Origin: Clostridia bacterium
GTDB taxonomy: Bacteria; Bacillota; Clostridia; Oscillospirales; Acutalibacteraceae
Direction of reading: 5' to 3'
Assembly: GCA_017622555.1 (NCBI GenBank)
Contig: JAGAQV010000027.1
Span: 26,779 to 90,778 of the forward strand
Length of the DNA: 64,000 nt
Shown here piece by piece: positions 24,118-32,765 of this stretch. Numbering within the stretch: position 1 is the stretch's first letter; every line of letters begins with the position of its first letter. A program made the translations under genes and the position numbers. The notes beneath the pieces were generated by a model. It saw only the letters and a list, made by a program, of their open reading frames with translations, was not told the origin of the DNA and made no database searches.

Positions 24118-25311
24118 TTATAATTCATTTTCGTGTAATATTACACCGTTTTGCCTTAAAATGTCTTGAAGCATAACAATGTCAGTTTGTGAAAAATCAT
24201 CAGTAATTGAAGCGGCCACACCTGCAGCCTCGCCCGTAACGGCACAGCAGGGAATAACACGCATTATATCCCACATACTGTCAGTCACACTTGTGCATCT
24301 GCCTGCAACAATAAGATTTTTCATTTCACTCGAATATAGTGTTCTAAAAGGCACTTCATATACTGGACCGCGTTTTCGCCAGTCAGACACCATACCAATT
24401 GAATCTTCAAAATACTTATGTTGTTCGGTGTCGTGTAGTGTATATTCACCAACAATTTTTCTTGTCATTCTTATTTGAGGTGTAGTTGCAATTGTGGTTG
24501 GAAATATATTTTCATCAATTTTGCGCTTTTTAATTATATCATTTAAGATTGAAGCGTGGGAAAGCTGTGTCATATCAGATAATTCCTCACCGTCAAGACC
24601 GGTAAAACGGCGGTTAACTAAATGTGTTTGACTATAATTTTCACCCTTTTGGTCGTCGGGTATGTCACAAAAGCCGAGCATATTAAGCTTATATCCGTCT
24701 TCACCGGTTGAATAATACCAAGCGGCAAGAACATTGCCTTGCTTAAAGCATTCGCAAGTCACACCTGAAAAGTTTGCAATATCACAATCACCAGTAGCAT
24801 CAATAACGGTGGTAGCCTTGATCGCTTGCCGACCGCTTTTATTTTCGATTATGACAGCATTTATTCGCTGTTCGTTTATATCAGTTGCGACAGCATAACT
24901 GCCATAAAGAATTTCCACACCTTCACTTAGAAGTAATTGTTCACTTAAAATTGCAAAAAGCTGTGGGTTAAATTGCACTTCAAAACGTTTATCGTTATCA
25001 GTTTTACTTCCAATGTTATCAAGCCAGTTTTCAGGATATTTATCTTCGGCTCCCATTTTAATTGAAAGGTGTAAAAGTTCTTCTGCAATGCCGAATGATA
25101 CCTGTCTGCCGAGACCATCACACAAGGGAAGATATATTGTAACAATACCTGCTGTTGCTAGACCGCCAAGCATAAACATTTTTTCAAGTAAAATAACTTT
25201 TTTACCTTGTCTTGCGGCAGCAAGTGATGCCGAGATTCCTGCAAAGCCACCGCCGCAGACCAAAACATCACATTCTTTTGTAACGGGTGTATTAATCTTT
25301 TCAACAATCAT
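24118..25311 (-). CDS. FAD-dependent oxidoreductase (FAD_oxidored family)
   Basis: A 397-residue flavoprotein with CDVLVCGGGFAGISASLAAA at residues 14-33, FMLGGLATAGIVTIYLPLCD after it, VIDATGDCDIANFSGV near 170, and NLIVAGRCTSVTDSMWDIMR plus CAVTGEAAGVAAS near the end. It belongs to the same PF12831-type group as the product at 21502-22761. It is first in a three-gene operon (oxidoreductase, lipase-like, oxidoreductase) with a clear promoter upstream. Substrate unknown. Confidence 0.85.
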   Translation of the reverse strand: MIVEKINTPVTKECDVLVCGGGFAGISASLAAARQGKKVILLEKMFMLGGLATAGIVTIYLPLCDGLGRQVSFGIAEELLHLSIKMGAEDKYPENWLDNIGSKTDNDKRFEVQFNPQLFAILSEQLLLSEGVEILYGSYAVATDINEQRINAVIIENKSGRQAIKATTVIDATGDCDIANFSGVTCECFKQGNVLAAWYYSTGEDGYKLNMLGFCDIPDDQKGENYSQTHLVNRRFTGLDGEELSDMTQLSHASILNDIIKKRKIDENIFPTTIATTPQIRMTRKIVGEYTLHDTEQHKYFEDSIGMVSDWRKRGPVYEVPFRTLYSSEMKNLIVAGRCTSVTDSMWDIMRVIPCCAVTGEAAGVAASITDDFSQTDIVMLQDILRQNGVILHENEL

Positions 25312-25344
25312 AGGTCACCATTAATTAAATTATTTTTACATAAA

Positions 25345-25373
25345 ATTATAACATTGTATGTTTTAAAATGCAA
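25345..25373 (-). promoter_or_regulatory. promoter of the FAD oxidoreductase/lipase operon
   Basis: On the minus strand TTGCAT (complement of 25368-25373), 17 bases, TATAAT (complement of 25345-25350). It is divergent from the branching-enzyme promoter 24 bases away. Confidence 0.7.
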
Positions 25374-25396
25374 CGCTTTTCGGCAAATTATTCCCG

Positions 25397-25425
25397 TTGC
25401 AAGTATGGTTTATTTGTGTTATAAT
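25397..25425 (+). promoter_or_regulatory. promoter of the branching-enzyme gene
   Basis: TTGCAA (25397-25402), 17 bases, TATAAT (25420-25425), 37 bases before the start codon. Confidence 0.7.
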
Positions 25426-25462
25426 ATTTAAAGAATTCCAAACAGGAAGTGAGAGTGCTTAA

Positions 25463-27433
25463 ATGATACCAAAAATAATTAAAATCGATCCGTATTTAAC
25501 TCCATATAAGGACGATTTGAGTGCCCGTATGAATAATTTTACCCAAAAAAAGCTTGAGCTTTGCGGTAATGGCAGTTTAATGGATTTTGCGAACGGTCAT
25601 CATTATTTTGGCTTTCACAAAACAAATGACGGATGGGTTTATCGCGAATGGGCACCCGCCGCTGACCGTATGTTTTTAACGGGTGATTACAATGGTTGGG
25701 ATATTTTTAAAAACGAAATGACACGTCTTGAAAACGGCGTTTTTGAAATATATTTAGGCAATGAACTTCGTAATGGTATGAAGGTACAGGCTATTGTTGA
25801 AAAAAACGGTCAAATTTTACGTCGTGTGCCATCTTATGCGACAAGGGTTGTACAAGATGAGGTGACGTACCTTTGGTGCGCCGAGGTTTGTGAAATTTCC
25901 AACTTGTATCCTTGGGATGACGATAAGTTTAAAATGCCTAAAACACCGCTTATTTATGAATGTCATATCGGTATGGCACAGGATAAATATGGCATTGGCA
26001 CTTATACTGAATTTGCCGATAACATTTTGCCACGTATTAAAAAACTTGGTTATAACACAATTCAAATAATGGCTGTAATGGAGCACCCGTATTATGGCTC
26101 GTTCGGCTATCAGGTTTCTAACTTTTTTGCACCTTCTTCACGCTTTGGTACAGCAGATGAGCTAAAATATTTAATCAATAAAGCGCATAAAATGGGTATT
26201 GCTGTGCTTTTAGATATTGTTCATTCCCACGCTGTTAAAAACACAAACGAAGGCCTTAACGAATTTGACGGTACTGATTATCAGTATTTTCATGCGGGTG
26301 GCAAGGGTGATCATCCCGCTTGGGGAACGAAGCTATTTAATTACGCAAAGCATGAGGTTTTACACTTTTTGCTTTCAAATGTTAAATATTGGATGGATGA
26401 ATTCCATTTTGACGGCTTCCGTTTTGATGGTGTTACTTCTATGCTTTACCACGATCACGGTTTAGGAAGTGCATTTGTTAATTATGATATGTATTTTTCA
26501 ATGAATACCGATACGGACGCCATCACATATTTAATGCTCGCCAACGACCTTATTAAAGAAATTAATCCAAAAGCAATTACTATTGCTGAAGATATGTCGG
26601 GTATGCCGGGTATGTGCCTTCCCATTAAATATGGCGGAATCGGCTTTGATTATCGACTTTCTATGGGTGTACCTGATTTGTGGATTAAATACCTCAAGGA
26701 TATTTCGGATGATTATTGGAATATGGGTAATTTGTGGTGGGAGCTTAATTCCCGTCGTCCGAAGGAAAAGGTGATAGGTTACTGTGAATCGCACGATCAG
26801 GCGCTAGTAGGTGATAAAACCATAATGTTCCGCTTGTGTGATGCTAATATGTATACCTCTATGAATAAAGGAACGAATGATTCGGTTATTTACCGCGGAA
26901 TTGCCCTTCACAAAATGATTCGTCTTGTTACTTCATCACTTGCAGGTGACGGTTACCTTAATTTTATGGGCAATGAATTTGGTCATCCCGAATGGATTGA
27001 TTTTCCACGTGAGGGCAACGGATGGAGTTATCACTACTGTCGCAGACAATGGAATTTAGTTGACAATCCAGACCTTTTGTATATGGGACTTAATGAATTT
27101 GATAAGGCTATGATTTCTTTTCTTAAAAAGGAAAAAATTCTAAAATCCAAGGCCGACCTTTCATTAATCCATGAAGATGATAAAATTTTAGCATATAAAA
27201 AGGAAGATAAATTATTTGTTTATAATTTCCATCCTTATAAGTCGTTTGAAGGTTATGCTATTCCTGCCCAAAGCGGTGAATATAAAGTGATTTTATCAAC
27301 TGATGACAGTGATTTTGGCGGTCATAACCGCGTTGATAAAGAATATGTTTATAAAACCGAAATAATTGACGGCAGGGAATGTATTAAACTTTATATTCCG
27401 TCACGCTCAGCCTTTGTATTAAAGAAAGTTTAA
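25463..27433 (+). CDS. 1,4-alpha-glucan branching enzyme-like GH13 protein
   Basis: The 656-residue protein has an N-terminal CBM48-type domain (GWVYREWAPAADRMFLTGDY, NGWD) and a GH13 barrel: IAVLLDIVHSHAVKN, FHFDGFRFDGVTSMLYHDHG with the Asp nucleophile, AITIAEDMSGMPG with the Glu acid/base, and VIGYCESHDQALVGDKTIMF. The layout YHDHG, GNEFGHPEWIDFPREGNGWS is that of eukaryote-like GH13_8 branching enzymes found in some clostridia, rather than the longer E. coli GlgB. It has its own promoter, ends at a terminator, and no other glycogen genes are adjacent. Confidence 0.92.
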   Translation: MIPKIIKIDPYLTPYKDDLSARMNNFTQKKLELCGNGSLMDFANGHHYFGFHKTNDGWVYREWAPAADRMFLTGDYNGWDIFKNEMTRLENGVFEIYLGNELRNGMKVQAIVEKNGQILRRVPSYATRVVQDEVTYLWCAEVCEISNLYPWDDDKFKMPKTPLIYECHIGMAQDKYGIGTYTEFADNILPRIKKLGYNTIQIMAVMEHPYYGSFGYQVSNFFAPSSRFGTADELKYLINKAHKMGIAVLLDIVHSHAVKNTNEGLNEFDGTDYQYFHAGGKGDHPAWGTKLFNYAKHEVLHFLLSNVKYWMDEFHFDGFRFDGVTSMLYHDHGLGSAFVNYDMYFSMNTDTDAITYLMLANDLIKEINPKAITIAEDMSGMPGMCLPIKYGGIGFDYRLSMGVPDLWIKYLKDISDDYWNMGNLWWELNSRRPKEKVIGYCESHDQALVGDKTIMFRLCDANMYTSMNKGTNDSVIYRGIALHKMIRLVTSSLAGDGYLNFMGNEFGHPEWIDFPREGNGWSYHYCRRQWNLVDNPDLLYMGLNEFDKAMISFLKKEKILKSKADLSLIHEDDKILAYKKEDKLFVYNFHPYKSFEGYAIPAQSGEYKVILSTDDSDFGGHNRVDKEYVYKTEIIDGRECIKLYIPSRSAFVLKKV

Positions 27434-27437
27434 GTTA

Positions 27438-27465
27438 AACCGACCTGTAATATGGTCGGTTTTCT
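27438..27465 (+). terminator. terminator after the branching-enzyme gene
   Basis: AAACCGACC and GGTCGGTTTT form the stem, followed by TCTT, 5 bases after the stop codon. Confidence 0.75.
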
Positions 27466-27469
27466 TATA

Positions 27470-27497
27470 TTGACAACATATCAATTTATGATACAAT
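27470..27497 (+). promoter_or_regulatory. promoter of the GH35 gene
   Basis: TTGACA (27470-27475), 16 bases, TACAAT (27492-27497), 25 bases before the TTG start. Confidence 0.75.
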
Positions 27498-27522
27498 AAA
27501 CTTAAATTGGGGGGCGATTTTA

Positions 27523-29349
27523 TTGCTTACGTTTAAGGATAAAAAATTTTATTTAGACGGCGAAGAGTTTTTGATTCAAAGCGGTGCTTTTCATTATTTT
27601 AGGGCGCTTCCTGAATACTGGGAAGATATTATGCTTAAAATTAAAGCTTGTGGTCTTAATACGGTTGAAACCTACACTTGTTGGAATTTGCACGAAAAGC
27701 ATAAAGGCGAGTATGATTTTAGCGGTATGCTTGATATTGAACGCTTTTTAAAAACTGCGCAAAAGGTTGGACTTAAAGTTATAGTTAGACCGGGTCCGTT
27801 CATTTGTGCCGAATGGGAAAACGGCGGTTTGCCATCGTGGCTTTTAAAGCGTGAATATAAAATTCGTCCTCGTTGTATGAGCGAGCCATACATCACTTTT
27901 TTGAAAGAATGGTTACATATTTTATTTAAAAAAATAAGACCTTATCTTGATGTAAACGGCGGTCCTATAATTGCAATGGCAGTCGAAAATGAATATGGCT
28001 CTTTTGGTGATGATATTAATTACTTACGAGAGCTTGAAAAGGTCTTTATTGATGAAAAAATGGAATGCCTATACTTTGCGGCTGACGGCGGTAACAATTA
28101 TTATACTTCTACCGGCAGAAGCGGCAAGCACATTGTTCAAGGTATTGACGAAGGCGGAATTTGGTCACTTGGCGATGGTCATTTTAAATTTATGGACACA
28201 CTCGACTGTCCGTATTTTGTTGCTGAATATTGGGCAGGTAATTTTACTGACTGGGGTTATAAGGAATGTACAAACATTCCCGCTGAAGCTTTTCAGAAAA
28301 GCCTTGATATGATCGAAAAATACAAATCCAGCTTTAATATGTATATGATTTTCGGTGGAACAAATTTCGGTTTTACAAACGGTGCACAGGATTATATGAA
28401 TTCAACCGCTCTTAATTTTAATCCTGTAATTACAAGCTATGATTATGATGCTGCAATAACCGAATGGGGCGGCTATACTGAACGATATATGGCTATTAAG
28501 GAAATGATGGAGCGTGACCACGGTCCAGCGCCCATTGAAATGCCGAAATCTCCTGTACTTCAAAATATTGGTAAGGTTTGTCTTACACAGTCTTCTGCTT
28601 TGTTTGATAATTTGAGTATGGGTAAATCTTATAAAAGCGTCACTGTTGAGACAATGGAAGAATTTGGTCAATGGAGCGGTTATATTCTTTACAGCAAAAC
28701 CTTTAAGCATAACACTCATCTTGATTTGGTTAAGCTTATTGGAATTCACGACCGCGCACAAGTTTTTTTAAATGGCGAATATGTCGACGTTGCTTGTCGT
28801 GTTCAAAGCGATGATGCTGTAATTCAGCTTCCTAAACGCATTGAAATAGGTGATAGACTTGACATTTTGGTTGAGAATATGGGTAGAATATGCTACGGTG
28901 AAAAGACCTATATCGGCGATCGAAAGGGAATTGACGGTGCTGTTGTTTTGACTGAGTGTAAAGGTAACGGTATTCGCACACCGGGTAAGGTTACTTTTAA
29001 CTGGGATGTCACTTGTTTGGAACTTGATGATGTTTCTTCGGTTAAATATTCACAAGGTACCGATGTAAAATGTCCTGCATTCTTCAAAGGAACGTTTAAA
29101 GCTGAAAATAAAAATTCATGCTTTGTTCATTTCGATAATTTAACAAAAGGTGTTATTTATATTAACGGTTTTAATATTGGCAGATATTGGGATTTTGGTC
29201 CTTTAAAAGCGCTATATATTCCCGGCGCTTTGTTAAAGGAAGAAAATGAAATTGTTATTTTTGAAACCGATGGTATTAAAGGCGAAGCAAGTGTTATTAT
29301 TAATGATATTTGCGGTATCGAAAATCACAAAAAGGAAATAATTATTTAA
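27523..29349 (+). CDS. GH35 beta-galactosidase
   Basis: A 608-residue glycosidase without a signal peptide, so it acts in the cytoplasm. The GH35 barrel is evident: FLIQSGAFHYFRALPEYWED near residue 16, GLNTVETYTCWNLHE, VRPGPFICAEWENGGLPSWL, AMAVENEYGSFG with Glu157 as acid/base, and CPYFVAEYWAGNFTDWG with Glu235 as nucleophile. Two C-terminal jelly-roll regions follow (VFLNGEYVDVACR; IYINGFNIGRYWDFGPLKAL). The start is TTG after GGGGGG. It has its own promoter and terminator. Substrate likely terminal beta-galactosides imported by transporters elsewhere. Confidence 0.93.
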   Translation: MLTFKDKKFYLDGEEFLIQSGAFHYFRALPEYWEDIMLKIKACGLNTVETYTCWNLHEKHKGEYDFSGMLDIERFLKTAQKVGLKVIVRPGPFICAEWENGGLPSWLLKREYKIRPRCMSEPYITFLKEWLHILFKKIRPYLDVNGGPIIAMAVENEYGSFGDDINYLRELEKVFIDEKMECLYFAADGGNNYYTSTGRSGKHIVQGIDEGGIWSLGDGHFKFMDTLDCPYFVAEYWAGNFTDWGYKECTNIPAEAFQKSLDMIEKYKSSFNMYMIFGGTNFGFTNGAQDYMNSTALNFNPVITSYDYDAAITEWGGYTERYMAIKEMMERDHGPAPIEMPKSPVLQNIGKVCLTQSSALFDNLSMGKSYKSVTVETMEEFGQWSGYILYSKTFKHNTHLDLVKLIGIHDRAQVFLNGEYVDVACRVQSDDAVIQLPKRIEIGDRLDILVENMGRICYGEKTYIGDRKGIDGAVVLTECKGNGIRTPGKVTFNWDVTCLELDDVSSVKYSQGTDVKCPAFFKGTFKAENKNSCFVHFDNLTKGVIYINGFNIGRYWDFGPLKALYIPGALLKEENEIVIFETDGIKGEASVIINDICGIENHKKEIII

Positions 29350-29354
29350 ATTTT

Positions 29355-29380
29355 AAAGCCCACCTTAATCGGTGGGTTTT
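29355..29380 (+). terminator. terminator after the GH35 gene
   Basis: CCCACC and GGTGGG form the core stem extended by A/T pairs, followed by TTTT, a few bases after the stop codon. Confidence 0.65.
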
Positions 29381-29437
29381 GTTATATTTCAAGCTTTTTT
29401 ACTAATAATAATTAAAAACTTTAAAGAGGGTTCAATT

Positions 29438-30442
29438 ATGGTAAAAAAACTTGGAAAAACAGTTATTTTAGAAAACAAACCAACAATTATAGGTTATGGC
29501 TCAATTGTGGGTAAAAAAGAGCATGAAGGGCCTTTATCAAACGAATTTGATACTTATATTGATGACAGTTACTTTGGCGAAGAAAGCTATGAAAAAGCTG
29601 AAAGCAAATTGCAAACAACAGCGGTTGAAATTGCACTTAAAAAATCAAATCTAAAGCCAGAGGATATTGATAAAATTTTTGCAGGTGATTTATTAAATCA
29701 ATGTATTGGCTCATCATTTGGGCTTCGTGATTTCCAAATACCTTTTATTGGTCTTTACGGTGCGTGTTCAACAATGGCGCTGTCCACTGCACTGGCATCA
29801 ATTTTTGTCGACTGCGGTGCGGCTGATAAGGCAATAGCAGTAACTTCTTCACATTTTTGTTCGGCGGAAAGGCAATATCGCTTTCCGCTCAATTACGGAA
29901 ATCAACGTACACCTACTGCACAATGGACTGTTACAGGTTCGGGCGCTCTTGTAATTGGAAAAGGGAAAAATATGCCATATATAAATGCCGTTACGTTCGG
30001 CGCTATTCAAGACCTTGGAATAACGGATGCTAACAATATGGGTGCTGCTATGGCACCTGCTGCAGCCTCAACCATTAGTCAATTTTTTAAGGACACCAAA
30101 ACTTCGCCCGAAGACTATGATATTATCTATACGGGTGATCTCGGTCGGGTTGGAACCGAACTGTTATATGAGCTTATGGATAAAGAAGGGTATGACCTTC
30201 GTTGTAGACACGCTGACTGTGGGAATATAATTTTTAGTGTCGATAATCAGGATGTTCATGCAGGTGGCTCAGGCTGTGGTTGCTCGGCATCAGTTTTAGC
30301 TTCATTTGTAATGCATCGTTTTGAAGAAAATCAGTTTAAAAACATTTTGTTTGTGTCGACGGGGGCATTATTGTCGCCAACCTCCTCATTACAGGGTGAA
30401 ACAATACCCGGTATTGCGCATTTATTGAATATTAAAAAGTAG
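29438..30442 (+). CDS. spoVAD: stage V sporulation protein AD (SpoVAD)
   Basis: This 334-residue thiolase-fold protein binds dipicolinic acid and is part of the spore SpoVA channel. Motifs include GYGSIVGKKEHEGPLSNEFD near residues 20-39, DIDKIFAGDLLNQCIGSSFG, GLYGACSTMALSTALASIFV (the thiolase-like Cys loop), SSHFCSAERQYRFPLNYGNQ, and HAGGSGCGCSASVLAS with a TGALLSPTSSLQGETIPGIA end. The ATG at 29438 (AAAGAGGG upstream) is chosen over an earlier frame opening. In most spore formers it lies between spoVAC and spoVAE; here it is alone, 21 kb from spoVAC. Confidence 0.95.
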   Translation: MVKKLGKTVILENKPTIIGYGSIVGKKEHEGPLSNEFDTYIDDSYFGEESYEKAESKLQTTAVEIALKKSNLKPEDIDKIFAGDLLNQCIGSSFGLRDFQIPFIGLYGACSTMALSTALASIFVDCGAADKAIAVTSSHFCSAERQYRFPLNYGNQRTPTAQWTVTGSGALVIGKGKNMPYINAVTFGAIQDLGITDANNMGAAMAPAAASTISQFFKDTKTSPEDYDIIYTGDLGRVGTELLYELMDKEGYDLRCRHADCGNIIFSVDNQDVHAGGSGCGCSASVLASFVMHRFEENQFKNILFVSTGALLSPTSSLQGETIPGIAHLLNIKK

Positions 30443-30573
30443 TTTTTGCAAAGTTTAAAATAGAAATTAGAGTTGCGTTTTTATTTATTGTTTTTTATAA
30501 TTAATACAGAATATCGAAACAGTATAATTGGCAAATAATTCTTTCAAGGTGTTATTATAAAAAAACAAATAAA

Positions 30574-30899
30574 ATGGAGCTTATAATTCATCCGCATGAG
30601 CTTACTGACCGTTGGATTGCATTAGCCGAGGAATTAAAGCTTGATAGATTAAGTATGCACCCGAAGAAGGCGGCTGGGGCTATGGTAATGGTCCTAAAAC
30701 TCTTGATGAATTTTATGACCGCTTTAAAGGCCTTACCGATGCTTTACTTGATAACTACGAAATGTTTGCTTTGTGTTATACACAGCTTACTGACGTTGAA
30801 CAGGAGCAAAACGGTCTTTACACCTATGACCGTGCGCCCAAATTCGACTGCAAAAAGCTATATGATGTTATGACTCGCAAGGCCGCAATAGAAGACTAA
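30574..30899 (+). pseudogene. chimeric remnant: unknown N-terminus joined to a GH2 glycosidase C-terminus
   Basis: The first 30 codons from the ATG at 30574 read MELIIHPHELTDRWIALAEE, then LKLDRLSMHP, like the start of an unrelated protein. At about 30660 homology shifts to another frame: from 30663 to the TAA at 30897-30899, 78 residues read EEGGWGYGNGPKTLDEFYDR, then ALCYTQLTDVEQEQNGLYTY and DRAPKFDCKKLYDVM, the C-terminal end of a GH2-type beta-galactosidase/glucuronidase. No GH2 body is present upstream. The structure looks like a deletion that fused two broken genes. The continuous 99-codon frame here is not a real gene. Confidence 0.8.
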
Positions 30900-30902
30900 A
30901 TT

Positions 30903-30934
30903 AAAAAAGACATCCGTTAAGGATGTCTTTTTTA
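30903..30934. terminator. terminator between the glycosidase remnant and mgtE
   Basis: AAAAAAGACATCC and GGATGTCTTTTTT form a 13-bp stem usable on both strands between convergent units; the mgtE stop codon is inside it. Confidence 0.8.
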
Positions 30935-32314
30935 TATATTCAATAATAAAACTGCTACATTAAAGTAAACAATAAGTGAAACAGCGTCAACAATGGTTGT
31001 AATAAATGGACTTGCCATAACTGCAGGGTCAGCGCCAAGCTTTTTGGCTATAATCGGTAAAACCGAGCCCACAACCTTTGCAACAATAATAGCAATGAAT
31101 AACGTAATTGAAACAACTAAAATTTCTTCAATTTGACGCCCAGGGTCAAAATTATGAAAGATTAAATAATCAATTAAATACATTTTTGCGAAATTAACAA
31201 TTGATAATGCAACACTGCAAATTAAGGCAACACGAAGTTCCTTCCAAATCACACGGAAAATGTCAGTAAACTGAATGTCGCCAAGCGAAAGTGCACGAAT
31301 AACAGTAACAGAAGACTGACTGCCACCATTACCTGCAGTATTCATAAGCATTGGAATAAACGCTATCAAAGCGGGAACAAATGTGAGTTTTTCTTCAAAG
31401 CTTGAAATTATTGCCCCAGTAAATGTGGCTGATATCATAAGTATCATAAGCCAAATAATACGTGATTTAAAGGTTGAAAACACACCGGTTTTTAAATATG
31501 GCTTATCAGTAGGGGAAATAGCCGCCATTTTTTCAATATCCTCAGTTGCTGCTTCCTGAATAACGTCAATAGCATCATCAACTGTTACAATACCAATAAG
31601 ACGATTTTCTGTATCAACGATTGGTAAAGCCATAAAGTCGTATTTTTCAAACATAGCCGCAACTGATTCCTTGTTGTCAAGGGTGTTTGCAAAAATTACG
31701 TTTTCTTCCATTATATCCTCAATAATGGCGTCATATTCATTTAAAAGTAAATCACGCACAGAAACAATGCCCAATAGATGCCGTCTTGAGTCGGTAACGT
31801 AACAGGTGTATATCATTTCACTGTCAACACCACGACGGCGAATTCTTTCAAATGCTTCCTTAACCGTCATTGTTTTTTTAAGGTCGATATATTCGGTATT
31901 CATAATACTGCCAGCACTGTCATCAGGGTAGGCAAGCAGTTGGTTAATTACCTTGCGTGTACCTGCATTGGTTTGCGTCAAAATTCGCTTTACAACGCTT
32001 GCAGGCATTTCTTCAATGATATCAACTGTATCATCAATAAAAAGCTCATCAAGAACCGATTTAAGCTCTTTATCGTTAAATTTAGAAATTAAAAATTCCT
32101 GACTATCGCTTTCCATATAAGCGAATACCTCAGCCGCGAGCTCTTTTGGTAAAATACGGAAAACAACGGGTAAATCTTTTTCGTCAATTTCATCTAAAAT
32201 AAGGGCAATATCGGCAGGATTAATTTCCGACAAAATTTGTTTTAAATTTTGAAGTTTTTTATTTGCTATTAGTTCCAAAATTTCTTCTTGAAGCTCTTTA
32301 ATTTCTTCGTTCAT
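30932..32314 (-). CDS. mgtE: magnesium transporter MgtE
   Basis: A 460-residue magnesium channel. An N-terminal helical domain (ISEINPADIALILDEIDEKD) with AYPDDSAGSIMNTEYIDLKK, two CBS domains (FERIRRRGVDSEMIYTCYVT; FEKYDFMALPIVDTENRLIG with TVDDAIDVI) that sense magnesium, a plug helix, and five C-terminal membrane helices including FIPMLMNTAGNGGSQSSVTV and KLGADPAVMASPFITTIVDA. The ATG at 32314 has AGGAGGATTA upstream and gives the family N-terminus; the frame is open 32 codons further. The leader carries a strong hairpin (32345-32375). Confidence 0.95.
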   Translation of the reverse strand: MNEEIKELQEEILELIANKKLQNLKQILSEINPADIALILDEIDEKDLPVVFRILPKELAAEVFAYMESDSQEFLISKFNDKELKSVLDELFIDDTVDIIEEMPASVVKRILTQTNAGTRKVINQLLAYPDDSAGSIMNTEYIDLKKTMTVKEAFERIRRRGVDSEMIYTCYVTDSRRHLLGIVSVRDLLLNEYDAIIEDIMEENVIFANTLDNKESVAAMFEKYDFMALPIVDTENRLIGIVTVDDAIDVIQEAATEDIEKMAAISPTDKPYLKTGVFSTFKSRIIWLMILMISATFTGAIISSFEEKLTFVPALIAFIPMLMNTAGNGGSQSSVTVIRALSLGDIQFTDIFRVIWKELRVALICSVALSIVNFAKMYLIDYLIFHNFDPGRQIEEILVVSITLFIAIIVAKVVGSVLPIIAKKLGADPAVMASPFITTIVDAVSLIVYFNVAVLLLNI

Positions 32315-32344
32315 TATAATTAATCCTCCTATAAAAATAATAAT

Positions 32345-32375
32345 CCCCGTTATTGTTGTTTTATAACGGAGATCT
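32345..32375 (-). promoter_or_regulatory. leader hairpin upstream of mgtE
   Basis: On the minus strand ATCTCCGTTAT and ATAACGGGGAT form an 11-bp stem with one G-T pair, followed by TTATTATTTTTAT and then the AGGAGG of mgtE. It may be an attenuator or terminator. The M-box magnesium riboswitch is not recognisable in the short space upstream. Confidence 0.45.
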
Positions 32376-32426
32376 TTTAAAATTTTAACACTTAAAGTAT
32401 TATTTGTCAACCTCTTACAATTTTTA

Positions 32427-32574
32427 GTGAAGTATCGGCTGATGCCGATGTGAAGTTATGCCGTAGGCATAATGAAGTTTTGTGCTGACATACAAAGTGA
32501 AGTTAAGTGCGCCACTCACTTCCGAAGAAACTTCACTGTCCGTAGGACAACTTCACTTGCGAAGCAAACTTCAC
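32427..32574. repeat. array of short hairpins joined by GTGAAGTT boxes
   Basis: GTGAAGT(T) boxes at 32427, 32450, 32472 (ATGAAGTT) and 32497 are followed by inverted boxes AACTTCAC at 32529, 32549 and 32567. Between them lie small self-complementary units: ATCGGC-TGAT-GCCGAT, ATGCC-GTA-GGCAT, TTGTG..TACAA, TGTCC-GTA-GGACA and TTGC-GAA-GCAA. The spacers differ in sequence but all can fold. No reading frame is evident. It lies between mgtE and the tRNA genes. I do not recognise it as a named element. Confidence 0.85.
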
Positions 32575-32598
32575 GCGCTGAAAGGCACACTTAGTTGC

Positions 32599-32632
32599 AA
32601 AAAGAGCTTTGTCTTTCGACAAAGCTCTTTTT
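32599..32632 (-). terminator. terminator after the tRNA-Ser genes
   Basis: AAAAAGAGCTTTGTC and GACAAAGCTCTTTTT form a 15-bp stem around TTTC, 2 bases beyond the 3' end of tRNA-Ser(GCT) on the minus strand. Confidence 0.8.
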
Positions 32633-32634
32633 GC

Positions 32635-32728
32635 TGGCGGAGTAGGAGAGACTTGAACTCTCGCACCGGGGTTTAGCCGGCCTACGCCCTTAGCAGGGGC
32701 GCCTCGTCACCAACTTGAGTACTACTCC
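32635..32728 (-). tRNA. tRNA-Ser(GCT)
   Basis: The minus strand reads GGAGTAG at the 5' end and CTACTCC at the 3' end followed by the discriminator G and encoded CCA. The anticodon stem GCCC/GGGC encloses CTGCTAA, giving anticodon GCT. A long variable arm (GGCCGGCTAAACCCCGG region) and the T arm with TTCAAGT are class II features of serine tRNAs. Confidence 0.95.
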
Positions 32729-32765
32729 AAATTGCTAAACGCTGTATCGCGTATTAAATTAAAAA

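Noticed and set aside
30574-30873. 99-codon gene behind spoVAD
   Set aside because: Homology changes frame at about 30660; the later part matches a GH2 C-terminus only in another frame. Treated as a pseudogene.
32315-32410. M-box magnesium riboswitch before mgtE
   Set aside because: The space before the start is too short and lacks recognisable M-box core motifs; only a single hairpin is seen.
32427-32574. CRISPR array
   Set aside because: Boxes are only 8 bases, occur in both orientations, and the spacers are short palindromes; no cas genes are nearby.
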